DNA from: Thiocapsa sp. | Lineage (GTDB): Bacteria; Pseudomonadota; Gammaproteobacteria; Chromatiales; Chromatiaceae | Length of the DNA: 64,000 bases | Assembly (NCBI RefSeq): GCF_018399035.1 | Contig: NZ_CP073760.1 | Coordinates: 3,910,001 to 3,974,000 of the forward strand | Direction: 5' to 3' | Shown: piece by piece, positions 29,307 to 37,673 of the stretch | Layout of the letters: every line of letters starts with the position of its first letter | Numbering within the stretch: position 1 is the first letter of the stretch | Made by a program: the position numbers and the translations under genes | Notes under the pieces: generated by a model | What the model was told of the DNA's origin: nothing | What the model saw: only the letters and a program-made list of their open reading frames with translations | Databases searched by the model: none

Positions 29307-29777
29307 TCAGTGCTGTCCCGTGTGCCCGAACCCGCCGCTGCCGCGCTCGGACGCGTCGAAGTCCTCGACGATCCTCAACTCGGCCTGCAGGACCGGCACC
29401 AGCACGAGCTGGGCGATGCGCTCGCCGATCTCGATCCGGAAGGGTGCCGTTCCGCGGTTCCAGCAGGAGACCATGAGCGGCCCCTGATAGTCCGAGTCGA
29501 TCAGTCCGACCAGGTTGCCGAGCACGATGCCGTGCCGATGCCCGAGCCCCGAGCGCGGCAGGATCAGACCCGCGACGTTGCGCTCGGCGATGTGTACGGC
29601 CATGCCGGTCGGCAGCAGCTCGGCCGCGCCGGGCGCAAGATCGAGCGGGGCCTGGAGCATGGCACGCAGATCGAGCCCGGCCGAGCCTTCGGTCGCATAG
29701 GTCGGCAAGGGAACATCGCGGCCCAGGCGCGGGTCCAGGATCTTGACCTCAAGAGGGTGCAGCATGGCGTTCGGCAT
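29307..29777 (-). CDS. dut: dUTP diphosphatase
   Basis: The 156-residue trimeric dUTPase hydrolyses dUTP to dUMP. All five motifs are visible: AGLDLRAML, LPRSGLGHRHGIVLGN, GLIDSDYQGPL, GERIAQLVLVPV and the C-terminal RGSGGFGHTG. Its start overlaps the end of coaBC by 29 bp. Confidence 0.97.
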   Translation of the reverse strand: MPNAMLHPLEVKILDPRLGRDVPLPTYATEGSAGLDLRAMLQAPLDLAPGAAELLPTGMAVHIAERNVAGLILPRSGLGHRHGIVLGNLVGLIDSDYQGPLMVSCWNRGTAPFRIEIGERIAQLVLVPVLQAELRIVEDFDASERGSGGFGHTGQH

Positions 29778-30960
29778 AGCGTTCCGCGAGGAGCATGGCC
29801 AGCTCGCGCGCGAGCTCGACCTTCGACATCATGGGCAGCGCGCGCTGCCCCCCGTTCCAGAGCACCAAGAGTGCATTCTCGTCGCGCTCGAAGCCGCCCG
29901 AGTCGCCACCGACCCGATTCGCCGCGATCATGTCCAACCGCTTGTCCTTCAGCTTGCCGCGGGCGTATTGCTCGACCTGATCCGTCTCGGCCGCAAAGCC
30001 CAGCGTGAAGGGCGGCTTCGGCAGGGCGGCAACCTCGGCCAGGATATCCGGATTGCGCACCAGCCGGATCTCCAGCGTATCGGCGGCCTTCTTGATCTTG
30101 CTCCCCGCGGGCTCGGCGGGCCGGTAGTCCGCCACCGCGGCGGTCGCGACGAAGATGTCGCAGTCGCGGCTGCGCGCGGTCACGGCCGCGTGCATCTCCA
30201 AGGCTGTCTCGACCTTGACCAGCTCGGCCACCGTCGGCGGCGCCAAGGCACTCGGTCCACTGACCAGGACCACGCGGGCGCCCAGATCGGTCAGTGCGCT
30301 CGCCAGCGCATACCCCATGCGCCCGGAGCTGCGATTGCCCAGATAGCGCACCGGGTCGAGCGGCTCGCGGGTCGGCCCGGCCGTCAAAAGGACGCGTACG
30401 CCGGCCAGTGGTTGCAGGGCCGAGCCGGTGAGCGCATCGGCGATCTCCAGCGGCTCGAGCATCCGTCCCGGGCCTTGGTCTCCGCAGGCTTGGCTGCCCA
30501 CGCCCGGTCCCAAGATCCGCGCACCGCGGGCCACCAGACGGGCCAGGTTGTCTTGAGTCGCCGGGTGACGCCACATCTGTTGGTTCATTGCCGGGGCGAG
30601 GATCAACGGCGCCTCGGTCGCCAGGGCCAAGGTCGTGAGCAGGTCGTCGGCGATGCCGGCCGCCAAGCGCGCCATCAGGTCCGCGGTCGCCGGGGCGATC
30701 AGCAGCCGATCCGCCCAGCGGGCCAGCTCGATATGGCCCATACCGGCCTCGGCCGCCGGGTCGAGTAGGTCGGTCCGCACCGGATGCCCGGAGACCGCCT
30801 GAAAGGTCAAAGGGCCGACAAACGCCGTCGCGGCGCGCGTCATGACCACCCGTACGACATAGCCGCGCTCGCGTAGGCGACGCACCAGATCGACCGACTT
30901 GTAGGCGGAGATGCCGCCGCCGACACCGAGCAGCACCTGATTGCGGGGGCTTGGATCCAT
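29749..30960 (-). CDS. coaBC: Bifunctional phosphopantothenoylcysteine decarboxylase/synthase
   Basis: The 403-residue flavoprotein performs two coenzyme A steps. The N-terminal decarboxylase has LGVGGGISAYKSVDLVRRL and LAPAMNQQMWRHPA with catalytic His/Asn. The C-terminal synthetase has VLLTAGPTREPLDPVRYLGN and the LKDKRLDMIAANRVGG motif. It is divergent from radC with 68 bp between the starts. Confidence 0.97.
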   Translation of the reverse strand: MDPSPRNQVLLGVGGGISAYKSVDLVRRLRERGYVVRVVMTRAATAFVGPLTFQAVSGHPVRTDLLDPAAEAGMGHIELARWADRLLIAPATADLMARLAAGIADDLLTTLALATEAPLILAPAMNQQMWRHPATQDNLARLVARGARILGPGVGSQACGDQGPGRMLEPLEIADALTGSALQPLAGVRVLLTAGPTREPLDPVRYLGNRSSGRMGYALASALTDLGARVVLVSGPSALAPPTVAELVKVETALEMHAAVTARSRDCDIFVATAAVADYRPAEPAGSKIKKAADTLEIRLVRNPDILAEVAALPKPPFTLGFAAETDQVEQYARGKLKDKRLDMIAANRVGGDSGGFERDENALLVLWNGGQRALPMMSKVELARELAMLLAERYAERHAAPS

Positions 30961-31028
30961 GGTCTAAACGTGTACACTTCCGCTACGGAACAGGCCGCAG
31001 TTTAACGCAACCCATCGACGGAGGTCGC

Positions 31029-31702
31029 ATGCCGATCAAGGACTGGCCGGAGGGTGAACGGCCGCGGGAGAAGCTCTTGGAGCGGGGGCGGGCGCACTCT
31101 CGGACGCCGAGCTGCTGGCGCTGTTTCTGCGCACCGGCGTGCGCGGCAAGAGTGCGGTGGATCTGGCGCGCGAGCTGCTGACCGACTTCGACGGTCTCGT
31201 CGGGCTGCTCGCCGCGGACCAGAAGCGCTTTTGCGAAGGCAAGGGTCTCGGCACGGCGAAGTTTGCCGAGCTTCAGGCGGTCCTCGAGCTCAGCCACCGC
31301 TATCTGCTCTCGCGGATTCGAGGTCAAGATGTCCTGACCAGCCCGGAGGCCACACGCGATTATCTCAAGCTGCGGCTGTACGGCTCACCGCACGAGATCT
31401 TCGCCTGCCTCTTCCTCGACAACCGACACCGTGTCATCAGCTACGACGAGCTGTTCCACGGCACGATCGACGGGGCCAGCGTGCATCCGCGGGTGGTCGT
31501 GCAGCGGGTCCTCGCCACCAACGCCGCCGCCGTGATCTTCGCCCACAACCATCCCTCGGGTGTCGCGGAGCCCAGTCAGGCGGACCTGCGGATCACGCAG
31601 CGTCTGAAGGAGGCGCTGAGTCTGATCGACGTGCGCGTGCTCGATCACGTCATCATCGGCGACGGCGAGGGGACTTCGCTGGCCGAGCGGGGGCTTCTTT
31701 AG
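31029..31702 (+). pseudogene. radC: RadC-family JAB/MPN protein, frameshifted near the N-terminus
   Basis: The ATG at 31029 opens MPIKDWPEGERPREKLLERG, the typical RadC start, but the frame is lost in a run of five G at 31084-31088. With one more G it would continue AGALSDAELLALFLRTGV and match the family; the second frame carries the remainder. The catalytic-type metal motif is intact (FAHNHPSGVAEPSQAD). RadC function is unclear. A missing G in a G-run could be a sequencing error, so the gene may be whole in the organism. Confidence 0.9.
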
Positions 31703-31758
31703 GCTCGGACGGAGGCGGCTCGTCACAACCCTCCGGAAAATGCAAAAAAACCAACCAT

Positions 31759-31873
31759 GTAGGATGGGTGGAGTGCAGCGAAACCCATCCAGCCCGCGCC
31801 AAGGGCATCAGACCGAAACCCGGCAACGTGGCGGTTTGGAGGATGGGTTTCGCTGCGCTCTACCCATCCTACG
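31759..31873. repeat. Inverted pair of GTAGGATGGGT...ACCCATCC repeats
   Basis: Two copies face each other: GTAGGATGGGTGGAGTGCAG... at 31759-31790 and its reverse at 31841-31873. Each copy is itself partly palindromic (GGATGGGT/ACCCATCC). This repeat is widespread in proteobacterial intergenic DNA and is often mistranslated as a VGWVERSETHP peptide. Confidence 0.9.
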
Positions 31874-31911
31874 CATTGGTCAGGGTGTTTACCTTGTGTC
31901 TGAATCGTCAC

Positions 31912-32286
31912 TCACGGCGTCAAGGTGCAGGCGCCATCCTTGCACCGGCGCTTCAATCGCCAGTCCGCGAATCGCGCGTAGCCCCAATCGAGCGGGCGCA
32001 CCAGCCGCAGACCCTGCACCAAGGCCGCGAGACGGCGGTAGCCCGGCAGGCGACGCCAGATCGCGACGAAGGCCGGAACACCGGTCAGGATGCTGCCGTC
32101 GGTCTCCTTGGCGTGGATGCGCCGCATGGCGTCCGTGCGGTCGATCCCGGTCTCGGCCAATGCGCCGCCGTCATCGGTGATGTCGACCCAGTGAATCATT
32201 CCCGCCTTGTCGATCCTGCGGTAATGGGCGATCTCTTTGCTGCAGAGCGGGCAGCCGCCGTCGAAATAGGCCGTGAATCTGGTCAT
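31912..32286 (-). CDS. DCC-family thiol-disulfide oxidoreductase-like protein (DUF393)
   Basis: The 124-residue protein begins MTRFTAYFDGGCPLCSKEI, where DGGCPLC is the DCC/DUF393 signature with a CxxC pair, followed by HYRRIDKAGMIHWVDI. The family has a thioredoxin-like fold. ATG 32286 is used because the signature starts right after it. It is a single gene between the inverted repeat pair and vapC. Confidence 0.88.
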   Translation of the reverse strand: MTRFTAYFDGGCPLCSKEIAHYRRIDKAGMIHWVDITDDGGALAETGIDRTDAMRRIHAKETDGSILTGVPAFVAIWRRLPGYRRLAALVQGLRLVRPLDWGYARFADWRLKRRCKDGACTLTP

Positions 32287-32355
32287 GGTGTGGTTGCGTC
32301 GCTGTCCGGAGTGTTCTTCGAGTTGGTGCAAAGATGGATCCGCACGCGCGATCGC

Positions 32356-32754
32356 TCAACCCCACTGCTCGACCCGTAACCCATCGACCCGCGCAAACTC
32401 ATGGATGTTGTTGGTCACCAGGGTCGCGTCGAGACTCAGTGCGTGGGCCGCGATCAAGAGATCGTTCGGGCCGATCAGGCAACCTGCGCGTTTGAGCGCA
32501 ACGCGAAGCCGTCCGTAGCGGCGCCCGGCTTCGGCGTCGAAAGGGAGGATCTCCAGCGGCAACAGGAAGCGCTCCAGCCGATCCAGGTTCTCGTCGACCC
32601 GGCTGCTGTTCTCCACGCCGAAACGCAGCTCGGCATAGGTGATCGACGAGATACCGACCTCGCCGATGCGATAGTTCCGGATCTGCCGAAGGATGTCCGG
32701 CCGTTTTTGATTGATCGCATAGATGCAGATGTCCGTATCCAGAAGGACAATCAC
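32356..32754 (-). CDS. vapC: VapC-type PIN-domain toxin
   Basis: The 132-residue PIN nuclease has acidic residues in MIVLLDTDICIYAI, SSITYAELRFGVE and GPNDLLIAAHALSL, the expected four-acid pattern. VapC toxins cut tRNA or rRNA when released from their antitoxin. The ATG overlaps the antitoxin stop (ATGA). Confidence 0.92.
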   Translation of the reverse strand: MIVLLDTDICIYAINQKRPDILRQIRNYRIGEVGISSITYAELRFGVENSSRVDENLDRLERFLLPLEILPFDAEAGRRYGRLRVALKRAGCLIGPNDLLIAAHALSLDATLVTNNIHEFARVDGLRVEQWG

Positions 32755-32981
32755 GCGATCGGCTCCCGTTCCTGTGCGTCCGGTTGCTCGCGCGTCAGCG
32801 TCAAGTCATCCGGAAACTCCGCCAGGGCATCGAACATGACCTGCCAGGGATCGTCCTTGGGCAAGAGCACCACGGCATTGCCCAGACGTTTGATCACCAC
32901 CTCATCACCCCGGAAGCGGTATTCTTTGGGTAAGCGAACGGCTTGACTGCTGCCGTTCAAGAAGAGCTTTGCTGTTTCCAT
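32751..32981 (-). CDS. vapB: VapB-type AbrB-fold antitoxin
   Basis: The 76-residue protein METAKLFLNGSSQAVRLPKE has the SpoVT/AbrB DNA-binding fold of VapB antitoxins (QAVRLPKEYRF, VVIKRLGNAVVLLPK), with a C-terminal tail that wraps the toxin. It comes first and overlaps vapC by 4 bp, so autoregulation of the pair is expected. Confidence 0.92.
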   Translation of the reverse strand: METAKLFLNGSSQAVRLPKEYRFRGDEVVIKRLGNAVVLLPKDDPWQVMFDALAEFPDDLTLTREQPDAQEREPIA

Positions 32982-33127
32982 CGGAACCTTCGGCACTAGA
33001 AATATATACGATACGTATAGACTTCCGGGCATCGATCGTCAAGGGCGCAGCAAGGTTGGGCTGCAGCCGCGCAGATCACCGTCGGCGGGTATACTCGAGC
33101 TCCGGCAAAACGACAGGATCGACGCAC

Positions 33128-33225
33128 GTGAACGAGCCCGCCGCCCGGCTGCGCACACTCCTCGATCGTGGCGACATGCTCGTCATGCCCTGCTGTTTCG
33201 ATGCCCTGTCGGCGCGACTCTCAAC
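33128..33225 (+). pseudogene. Isocitrate lyase/PEP mutase family gene, N-terminal stub
   Basis: A GTG at 33128 starts NEPAARLRTLLDRGDMLVMP followed by CCFDALSARL, the usual opening of isocitrate lyase/PEP-mutase family proteins, where ...SARLIEQAGF would follow. The frame runs into a repeat element at 33226 and no further part of the gene is found downstream. So about 30 codons remain and the rest was lost, apparently at the repeat cluster. Confidence 0.7.
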
Positions 33226-33535
33226 TAAACCGCGTCCAGAGCGACATGCGTCTTTATTCATGTTGTGTCGTGTCAAGGATTTTTCCGACCTTTTAAACCG
33301 CGCCCTGTGCGGTATGCGATGTTTTTGGATGGGATCGGCCCCGGCAGTTTTGACGACCGCCGGAGTCGGCGCGGTTTAAGATATTAAAAAATATATTATT
33401 TTAAACCGCGTCCCCGCTAAGGGCCGTGGATGCACCAAACGTCGAGCCCACTCGAAAGTGAGCATCTCGCTCTGGGCGCGGTTTAGCCGACGCGGTTTAA
33501 TATTTAATTTTTAATACTTTAAGCCGCGCCGCAGT
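33226..33535 (-). repeat. Nested cluster of dyad elements (copy 8)
   Basis: From left to right: a truncated A-like unit (33226-33293), a full B unit (33294-33378), the AT spacer, a full A unit (33402-33485), a short GCCGACGCGGTTTA tail to 33498, a second AT spacer, and a start of another unit (TAAGCCGCGCC at 33520). The middle part is the compound element in reverse orientation. This is the most complex repeat site of the window. Confidence 0.88.
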
Positions 33536-33614
33536 AGCTGGGTGGTTGCCCCCGCGCAGGCGGATCCAAGAAAAGCTTGTCGACAACGACCCCGCCGGAG
33601 AGGCCGAAGCCCAA

Positions 33615-34799
33615 ATGTTGACCCAAGAGCAACTGATCGATCTCCTCCACGACATCGAGGCCGACTACGTCGAGCGAACCGCTTCAGTCAACAAGACCGA
33701 CAAGTTCGCCGAGGCCATCTGCGCTTTTGCCAACGATCTGCCCAATCACCGTTTTCCTGGGTATCTCTTCATCGGGGCCACGGACGATGGTGCGCGCTGC
33801 GGTCTCAAGGTAACTGATGAGCTTTTGAAGAACCTGGCAGCGATCCGCTCCGACGGCAATGTGTTGCCCCAACCCGTCCTCACCGTTCAGAAATACACCC
33901 TGGACGACGGTGAGCTTGCCATCGTAGAAGTCCAGCCCTCGGACCTACCGCCGGTCCGCTATCGAGGTCGGGTTTATATCCGAATCGGCCCGCGTAGAGG
34001 CATCGCCAACGAGCAGGAAGAACGCATCCTGAGCGAGCGCCGCGTCTCGTTGGCGCGCTCCTTCGACGCCAGACCGTGCCGCGAATCCGCCATCGAAGAC
34101 CTTGCCCTCGGCCAGTTCGACGCCTATCGAAGGGAATCCCTCGATCCGGAGACCATCGCCGCCAATAACCGGCCGCTCGATCTACAGCTCGCATCCCTGC
34201 GACTGTACGACATCGATCAAGGCTGCCTGACCAACGCAGGCGTCCTCCTCTTCGGTAAGAATCCGCGCTTCTTTTTTCCGGGCGCCTACATCCAATACCT
34301 GCGGCTTCCCGGTACCGACCTGACCGACATGCCCGTCGATCAAGCCGAGGTCTCGGGCGACCTGACCAGCACACTGCGAGAGATGGAGGCGCGACTTCGG
34401 CAGCTGATTCAAACGGGGATGCGACCCGTGAGCGGTCTGCAGGAACGGCTGTTGCCCGATTACCCGGAATGGGCTCTGCGTGAGCTGCTGACGAACGCGG
34501 TGATGCATCGCAACTACGACAGCAACACCCCGATTCGTTTCTATGCCTTCAGCGATCACATCGAGATCCAAAGCCCCGGCGGTCTCTACGGCGAGGCGAC
34601 GCCGCAAAATTTCCCCACTCGCAACAGTTACCGCAACCCCGTTATTGCCGAAGCCATGAAGTCGCTCGGTTTCGTCAACCGGTTCGGCTACGGCGTCCAG
34701 CGCGCTCAGGCCCTGTTGGCTCAGAACGGCAACCCGCCGGCCGAGTTCCAGTTCGACGAGCACAGCGTCTTGGTCAAGATTTTCCGGAGGCCGGAATGA
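33615..34799 (+). CDS. AlbA_2 (Schlafen-like) and ATP-binding domain protein
   Basis: The N-terminal ~150 residues match the AlbA_2/divergent Schlafen-type domain (VERTASVNKTDKFAEAICAFAND, GYLFIGATDDGARCGL, VYIRIGPRRGIANEQEE). The C-terminal half is a GHKL-type ATPase (LRELLTNAVMHRNYD with the N-box Asn, IEIQSPGGLYGEATPQNF with the G1 box). Such proteins are called ATP-dependent regulators, and some belong to defence loci. ATG 33615 (MLTQEQLIDLLHDIE) is preferred over upstream in-frame starts that run toward the repeat cluster. The stop overlaps the parA-like start (ATGA). Confidence 0.85.
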   Translation: MLTQEQLIDLLHDIEADYVERTASVNKTDKFAEAICAFANDLPNHRFPGYLFIGATDDGARCGLKVTDELLKNLAAIRSDGNVLPQPVLTVQKYTLDDGELAIVEVQPSDLPPVRYRGRVYIRIGPRRGIANEQEERILSERRVSLARSFDARPCRESAIEDLALGQFDAYRRESLDPETIAANNRPLDLQLASLRLYDIDQGCLTNAGVLLFGKNPRFFFPGAYIQYLRLPGTDLTDMPVDQAEVSGDLTSTLREMEARLRQLIQTGMRPVSGLQERLLPDYPEWALRELLTNAVMHRNYDSNTPIRFYAFSDHIEIQSPGGLYGEATPQNFPTRNSYRNPVIAEAMKSLGFVNRFGYGVQRAQALLAQNGNPPAEFQFDEHSVLVKIFRRPE

Positions 34800-35779
34800 A
34801 GACCATCGCCTTTTTCAACAACAAGGGCGGTGTCGGAAAGACCTCGCTGGTCTATCACCTCGCGTGGATGTGCGCCGACCACGGCATCGAGACCCTCGCT
34901 GTCGACCTGGACCCCCAGGCGAACCTGACCGCCATGTTCTTGGACGAAGAGCGGCTGGAAGCCCTTTGGCCGGATGACGATCATCCGGATACGGTTTTCG
35001 GAAGCATTCGTCCGATCTTGCGTGGCACCGGGGATATCGCCACCCCCCATGTCGAACGTGTCACAGAGAAACTCGGCCTGATACCCGGGGACCTCGGCCT
35101 GTCCCGTTTCGAGGATAAGCTCTCCGATGCCTGGCCACGCTGCCATAACCGCGACGAATCGGCCTTTCGCACCATGACCGCCTTCCACCGCCTGATCCAA
35201 GCAGGCGCCGCACAGAGCGCCGAGTTGGTCCTGATCGACGTCGGGCCCAACCTGGGCGCCATCAACCGTGCGGCATTGATCGCGTCGGACCAAGTCTGTA
35301 TCCCCCTGGCCCCCGACCTGTTCTCGCTGCAAGGTCTCAGGAACCTTGGCCCGACCCTGCGTGAGTGGGGTACTATTTGGGGCGACCTCGTTTCCAAGGC
35401 CCCCCCCGGCCTGTCACTGCCGAAAGGAAGCATGCAGCCGATCGGTTACATCGTCATGCAGCACGGCCTTCGTGACAGCCGCCCGGTTCAAGCCTACAAA
35501 CGCTGGATGGATCGCATCCCCACCGTGTATCGCGAGGCCGTCCTCGACGACCCGGGTCAAACCTCCCCCCCGGTTGATCGCGACCCTTACTGCCTCTCTT
35601 TGCTCAAACACTACCGCAGCCTGATGCCGATGGCGATGGAGTCAAGAAAGCCGATCTTCTTCCTCAAGTCCGCCGACGGTGCCATCGGCGCGCACATCGA
35701 GGCGGTGAAGAGTTGTTACAGCGATTTCCAGGGTCTTGCGTCCCGTATTGTCGCGAAGGCAGGCATCCCTTTCCGATGA
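34796..35779 (+). CDS. ParA-family ATPase
   Basis: The 327-residue protein has the deviant Walker A FFNNKGGVGKTSLVYHLAW with signature lysine, LAVDLDPQANLTAMFLD (Walker A') and LVLIDVGPNLGAINRAAL (Walker B). This is a stand-alone ParA/MinD-type ATPase: no ParB gene or plasmid functions lie nearby. It is coupled to the AlbA_2/ATPase gene by a 4-bp overlap, so the two likely work as one unit whose function is not known. Confidence 0.88.
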   Translation: MKTIAFFNNKGGVGKTSLVYHLAWMCADHGIETLAVDLDPQANLTAMFLDEERLEALWPDDDHPDTVFGSIRPILRGTGDIATPHVERVTEKLGLIPGDLGLSRFEDKLSDAWPRCHNRDESAFRTMTAFHRLIQAGAAQSAELVLIDVGPNLGAINRAALIASDQVCIPLAPDLFSLQGLRNLGPTLREWGTIWGDLVSKAPPGLSLPKGSMQPIGYIVMQHGLRDSRPVQAYKRWMDRIPTVYREAVLDDPGQTSPPVDRDPYCLSLLKHYRSLMPMAMESRKPIFFLKSADGAIGAHIEAVKSCYSDFQGLASRIVAKAGIPFR

Positions 35780-35810
35780 TCCGGTTGGGTCCAATCAGCA
35801 GGAGCATTGT

Positions 35811-36582
35811 GTGATCGAATCGCTTGACCTGTTCCTCTTGACGGCTTCGGGCCTGGTCTTGCTCAGTGTCCTCATGAGCCCGCTCGCGATCCGCCTCGGC
35901 GCACCGATCCTCCTAAACCGCGCCCAGTGCGGTATGCGATGTTTTTGGATGGGATCGGCCCCGGAGGATTTCAGAGCCGCTGGAGCCGGCGCGGTTTAAA
36001 GTATTAAAAAATATCAAATTTTAAACCGCGTCCCCCGCTAAGGGTCGTGGATTCACCAAACTTCGAGCTCACTCGAAAGTGAGCATCTCGCTCTGGACGC
36101 GGTTTAATCTTCCTCGGGATCGGGATTCTCGTTGAACAGGATGGGCCGGGGGATACGCGTTCGACGACTTCGAGCTCGCCTATCATGTGGGCAGCATCGC
36201 ACTGGCAGTGATCCTCTTTGCGGGTGGGTTGGGTACCCGCGTTCGCGATATCCGCGTCTGCCGGGGTCCGGCACTGATGCTCGCGACGTTCGGGGTGGTC
36301 ATCACCGCTGCCGTGGTCGGCGGCAGCGGTTATCTGGCGGTGTATCTTTGCGGGGTCGTCCTGATGGATCGCGTGAGCGGGTTGCGCCGGGAAGAGCTGA
36401 ACATCACGCACGGGAGCCTCGCCTGGCTGAGTCAGATCTTGATGTTCCTCATGCTCGTCATGGTGGTGATCGCCTCGCTTATGTTGCAGGGCTGGACCAT
36501 CCCGTGGCTGGCGCGGCGACTGGATCTGGAGGATAAGCGAGAGGTGCCTACGTCGGAATCGCTCGAACGCCGGCAATCATGA
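35811..36582 (+). pseudogene. CPA1-type potassium/proton antiporter, interrupted and internally deleted
   Basis: A GTG at 35811 starts the N-terminus of a NhaP2/CvrA-like antiporter (DLFLLTASGLVLLSVLMSPL, AIRLGAPIL). It is split at 35914 by a 193-bp dyad element and resumes at 36107 with IFLGIGILVEQDGPG. A frameshift follows in a run of five G (36149-36153), then FDDFELAYHVGSIALAVILF. Two in-frame deletions are visible by comparison with the family: after VITAAVVG and after SQILMFLMLV, the second jumping to LMLQGWTIPWLARRLDLE. The gene must be dead. Confidence 0.85.
35914..36106 (-). repeat. Full compound dyad element inside the antiporter gene (copy 9, 193 bp)
   Basis: Unit B (35914-35998) and unit A (36022-36106), 85 bp each, with the 23-bp AT spacer between. 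TA occurs at both ends. Deleting the element with one TA turns CTC CTA + ATC TTC back into an open antiporter frame, which defines the ends as TA-duplicating. Confidence 0.94.
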
Positions 36583-36650
36583 ACCCTGAACCCTGAACCC
36601 TGAACCCTGAACCCCGAACCCCGAACCCCGAACCCCGAACCCCGAACCCT
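36581..36650 (+). repeat. Tandem heptamer GAACCC(T/C), 10 copies
   Basis: Ten 7-bp units, the first four and last GAACCCT and the middle five GAACCCC. The first two bases overlap the TGA stop of the antiporter remnant. Same unit as the array at 26901. Confidence 0.95.
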
Positions 36651-36962
36651 CAGGAGAACACCATCGCCCGAAAGCCACAAACGCCTTGCGGCGATGCAGG
36701 TGCCCGACTATGCTTTTGCCCCGCCGATCCGGGGGTTTCGAGAGATCCGAATCGCCCGCCGAGCCGGCGATAGGCGGGCTCGTCGGCATCTTGATCCATC
36801 GTTCCGGTGATCCACGCAGTCGCACCGGGATCGGGTGTATTGCTCTATCTCAATACAATGCGAGGCCGCAGGAGACACGTCGAAGGTGTTCGAAACTTGT
36901 TGACGAAAACCGCCCGCTCGCGGGTTTTATGACAGCCAACCCCGGTTAAGGATGAGATCGAC
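36651..36962. other. Intergenic region upstream of the DUF3611 gene
   Basis: No credible gene. It ends with the leader of the DUF3611 gene (AAGGATGAGATCGACATG). Short frames here show no family features. Confidence 0.5.
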
Positions 36963-37589
36963 ATGTTCAAGAAGTTCATCGAGAATTCTCTGGCAAAGAC
37001 ACGTACCTTGCCGCGCATCAGCTTGGCAAGATCATTTACACGGATAGGCTGGACCGGATTCTGGATCCAGATCGTGGTGGGGGCGATCCCGATCGTGCTC
37101 ATGAGCTACAGCTTCGTCTTCGCACAATCGCCCAGCGGTCCGCGTGCGGGCTTGCCGATCGTCGAGTATTTGACGATGGGAAGCCTGGCGATCCTGGTCT
37201 TCACCACCTTCTGGTTCTATCGCTATACGCGGATTGCCAAGCGAATCACCGGCCCGGAGCAGTCGCCTTCGGAGGAGGATCTTGCCGGAACCGTCTGGGT
37301 CGGTCTGGTGGCGAGCAGTGTCGCGATCCTCTTTACGATCGTGGTGATGTTCATCGAGGTCGCACACCTTCTCTTCTATTTCCTCTCCACGCCGCAGGGT
37401 GGTGTTCCGGTCTTCCAGACCACCGGGACCGGGCCGGCGAGCTGGGTCTCGGCCGTCGACATGCTCAGCCTCATGTCCATGGTCATGACCGTATTGGCCG
37501 AGCTCGTCGTCATGGTCTTCAGCCTCTGGCTGCTGTTCCGGGTCACGGAAGGCTCACCCGAGTACGGCGGGGGCAAGGTCGTCGTCTAG
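36963..37589 (+). CDS. DUF3611 family membrane protein
   Basis: The 208-residue protein has four hydrophobic segments (WIQIVVGAIPIVLMSYSFVF, LAILVFTTFWFYRY, VGLVASSVAILFTIVVMFIE, VMTVLAELVVMVFSLWLLF). It contains the YTRIAKRI helix and the GTGPASWVSAVDML loop seen in the DUF3611 family of cyanobacteria and phototrophic bacteria. Function unknown. It ends 84 bp before tamB. Confidence 0.8.
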   Translation: MFKKFIENSLAKTRTLPRISLARSFTRIGWTGFWIQIVVGAIPIVLMSYSFVFAQSPSGPRAGLPIVEYLTMGSLAILVFTTFWFYRYTRIAKRITGPEQSPSEEDLAGTVWVGLVASSVAILFTIVVMFIEVAHLLFYFLSTPQGGVPVFQTTGTGPASWVSAVDMLSLMSMVMTVLAELVVMVFSLWLLFRVTEGSPEYGGGKVVV

Positions 37590-37673
37590 ACCGGATCTGT
37601 CCGCTCGGTCATCCCGCCGCGTCGTGTGCCGCACCGACGCGGCGGCCGTCCTCGACAGGCTTTTTCGGCGCCG

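Noticed and set aside
31723..31911. Frame with VGWVERSETHP text
   Set aside because: A known type of spurious translation of the GTAGGATGGGT repeat.
34796..35779. Plasmid partition locus
   Set aside because: No ParB, replication gene or parS-like repeats lie near the ParA gene, and the surroundings are chromosomal.
33294..36000. Short peptides reading LNRA-CGMRCFWMGSAP in several frames
   Set aside because: They are translations of repeat unit B, which drifts between copies without codon-preserving changes; no start or ribosome site is shared.
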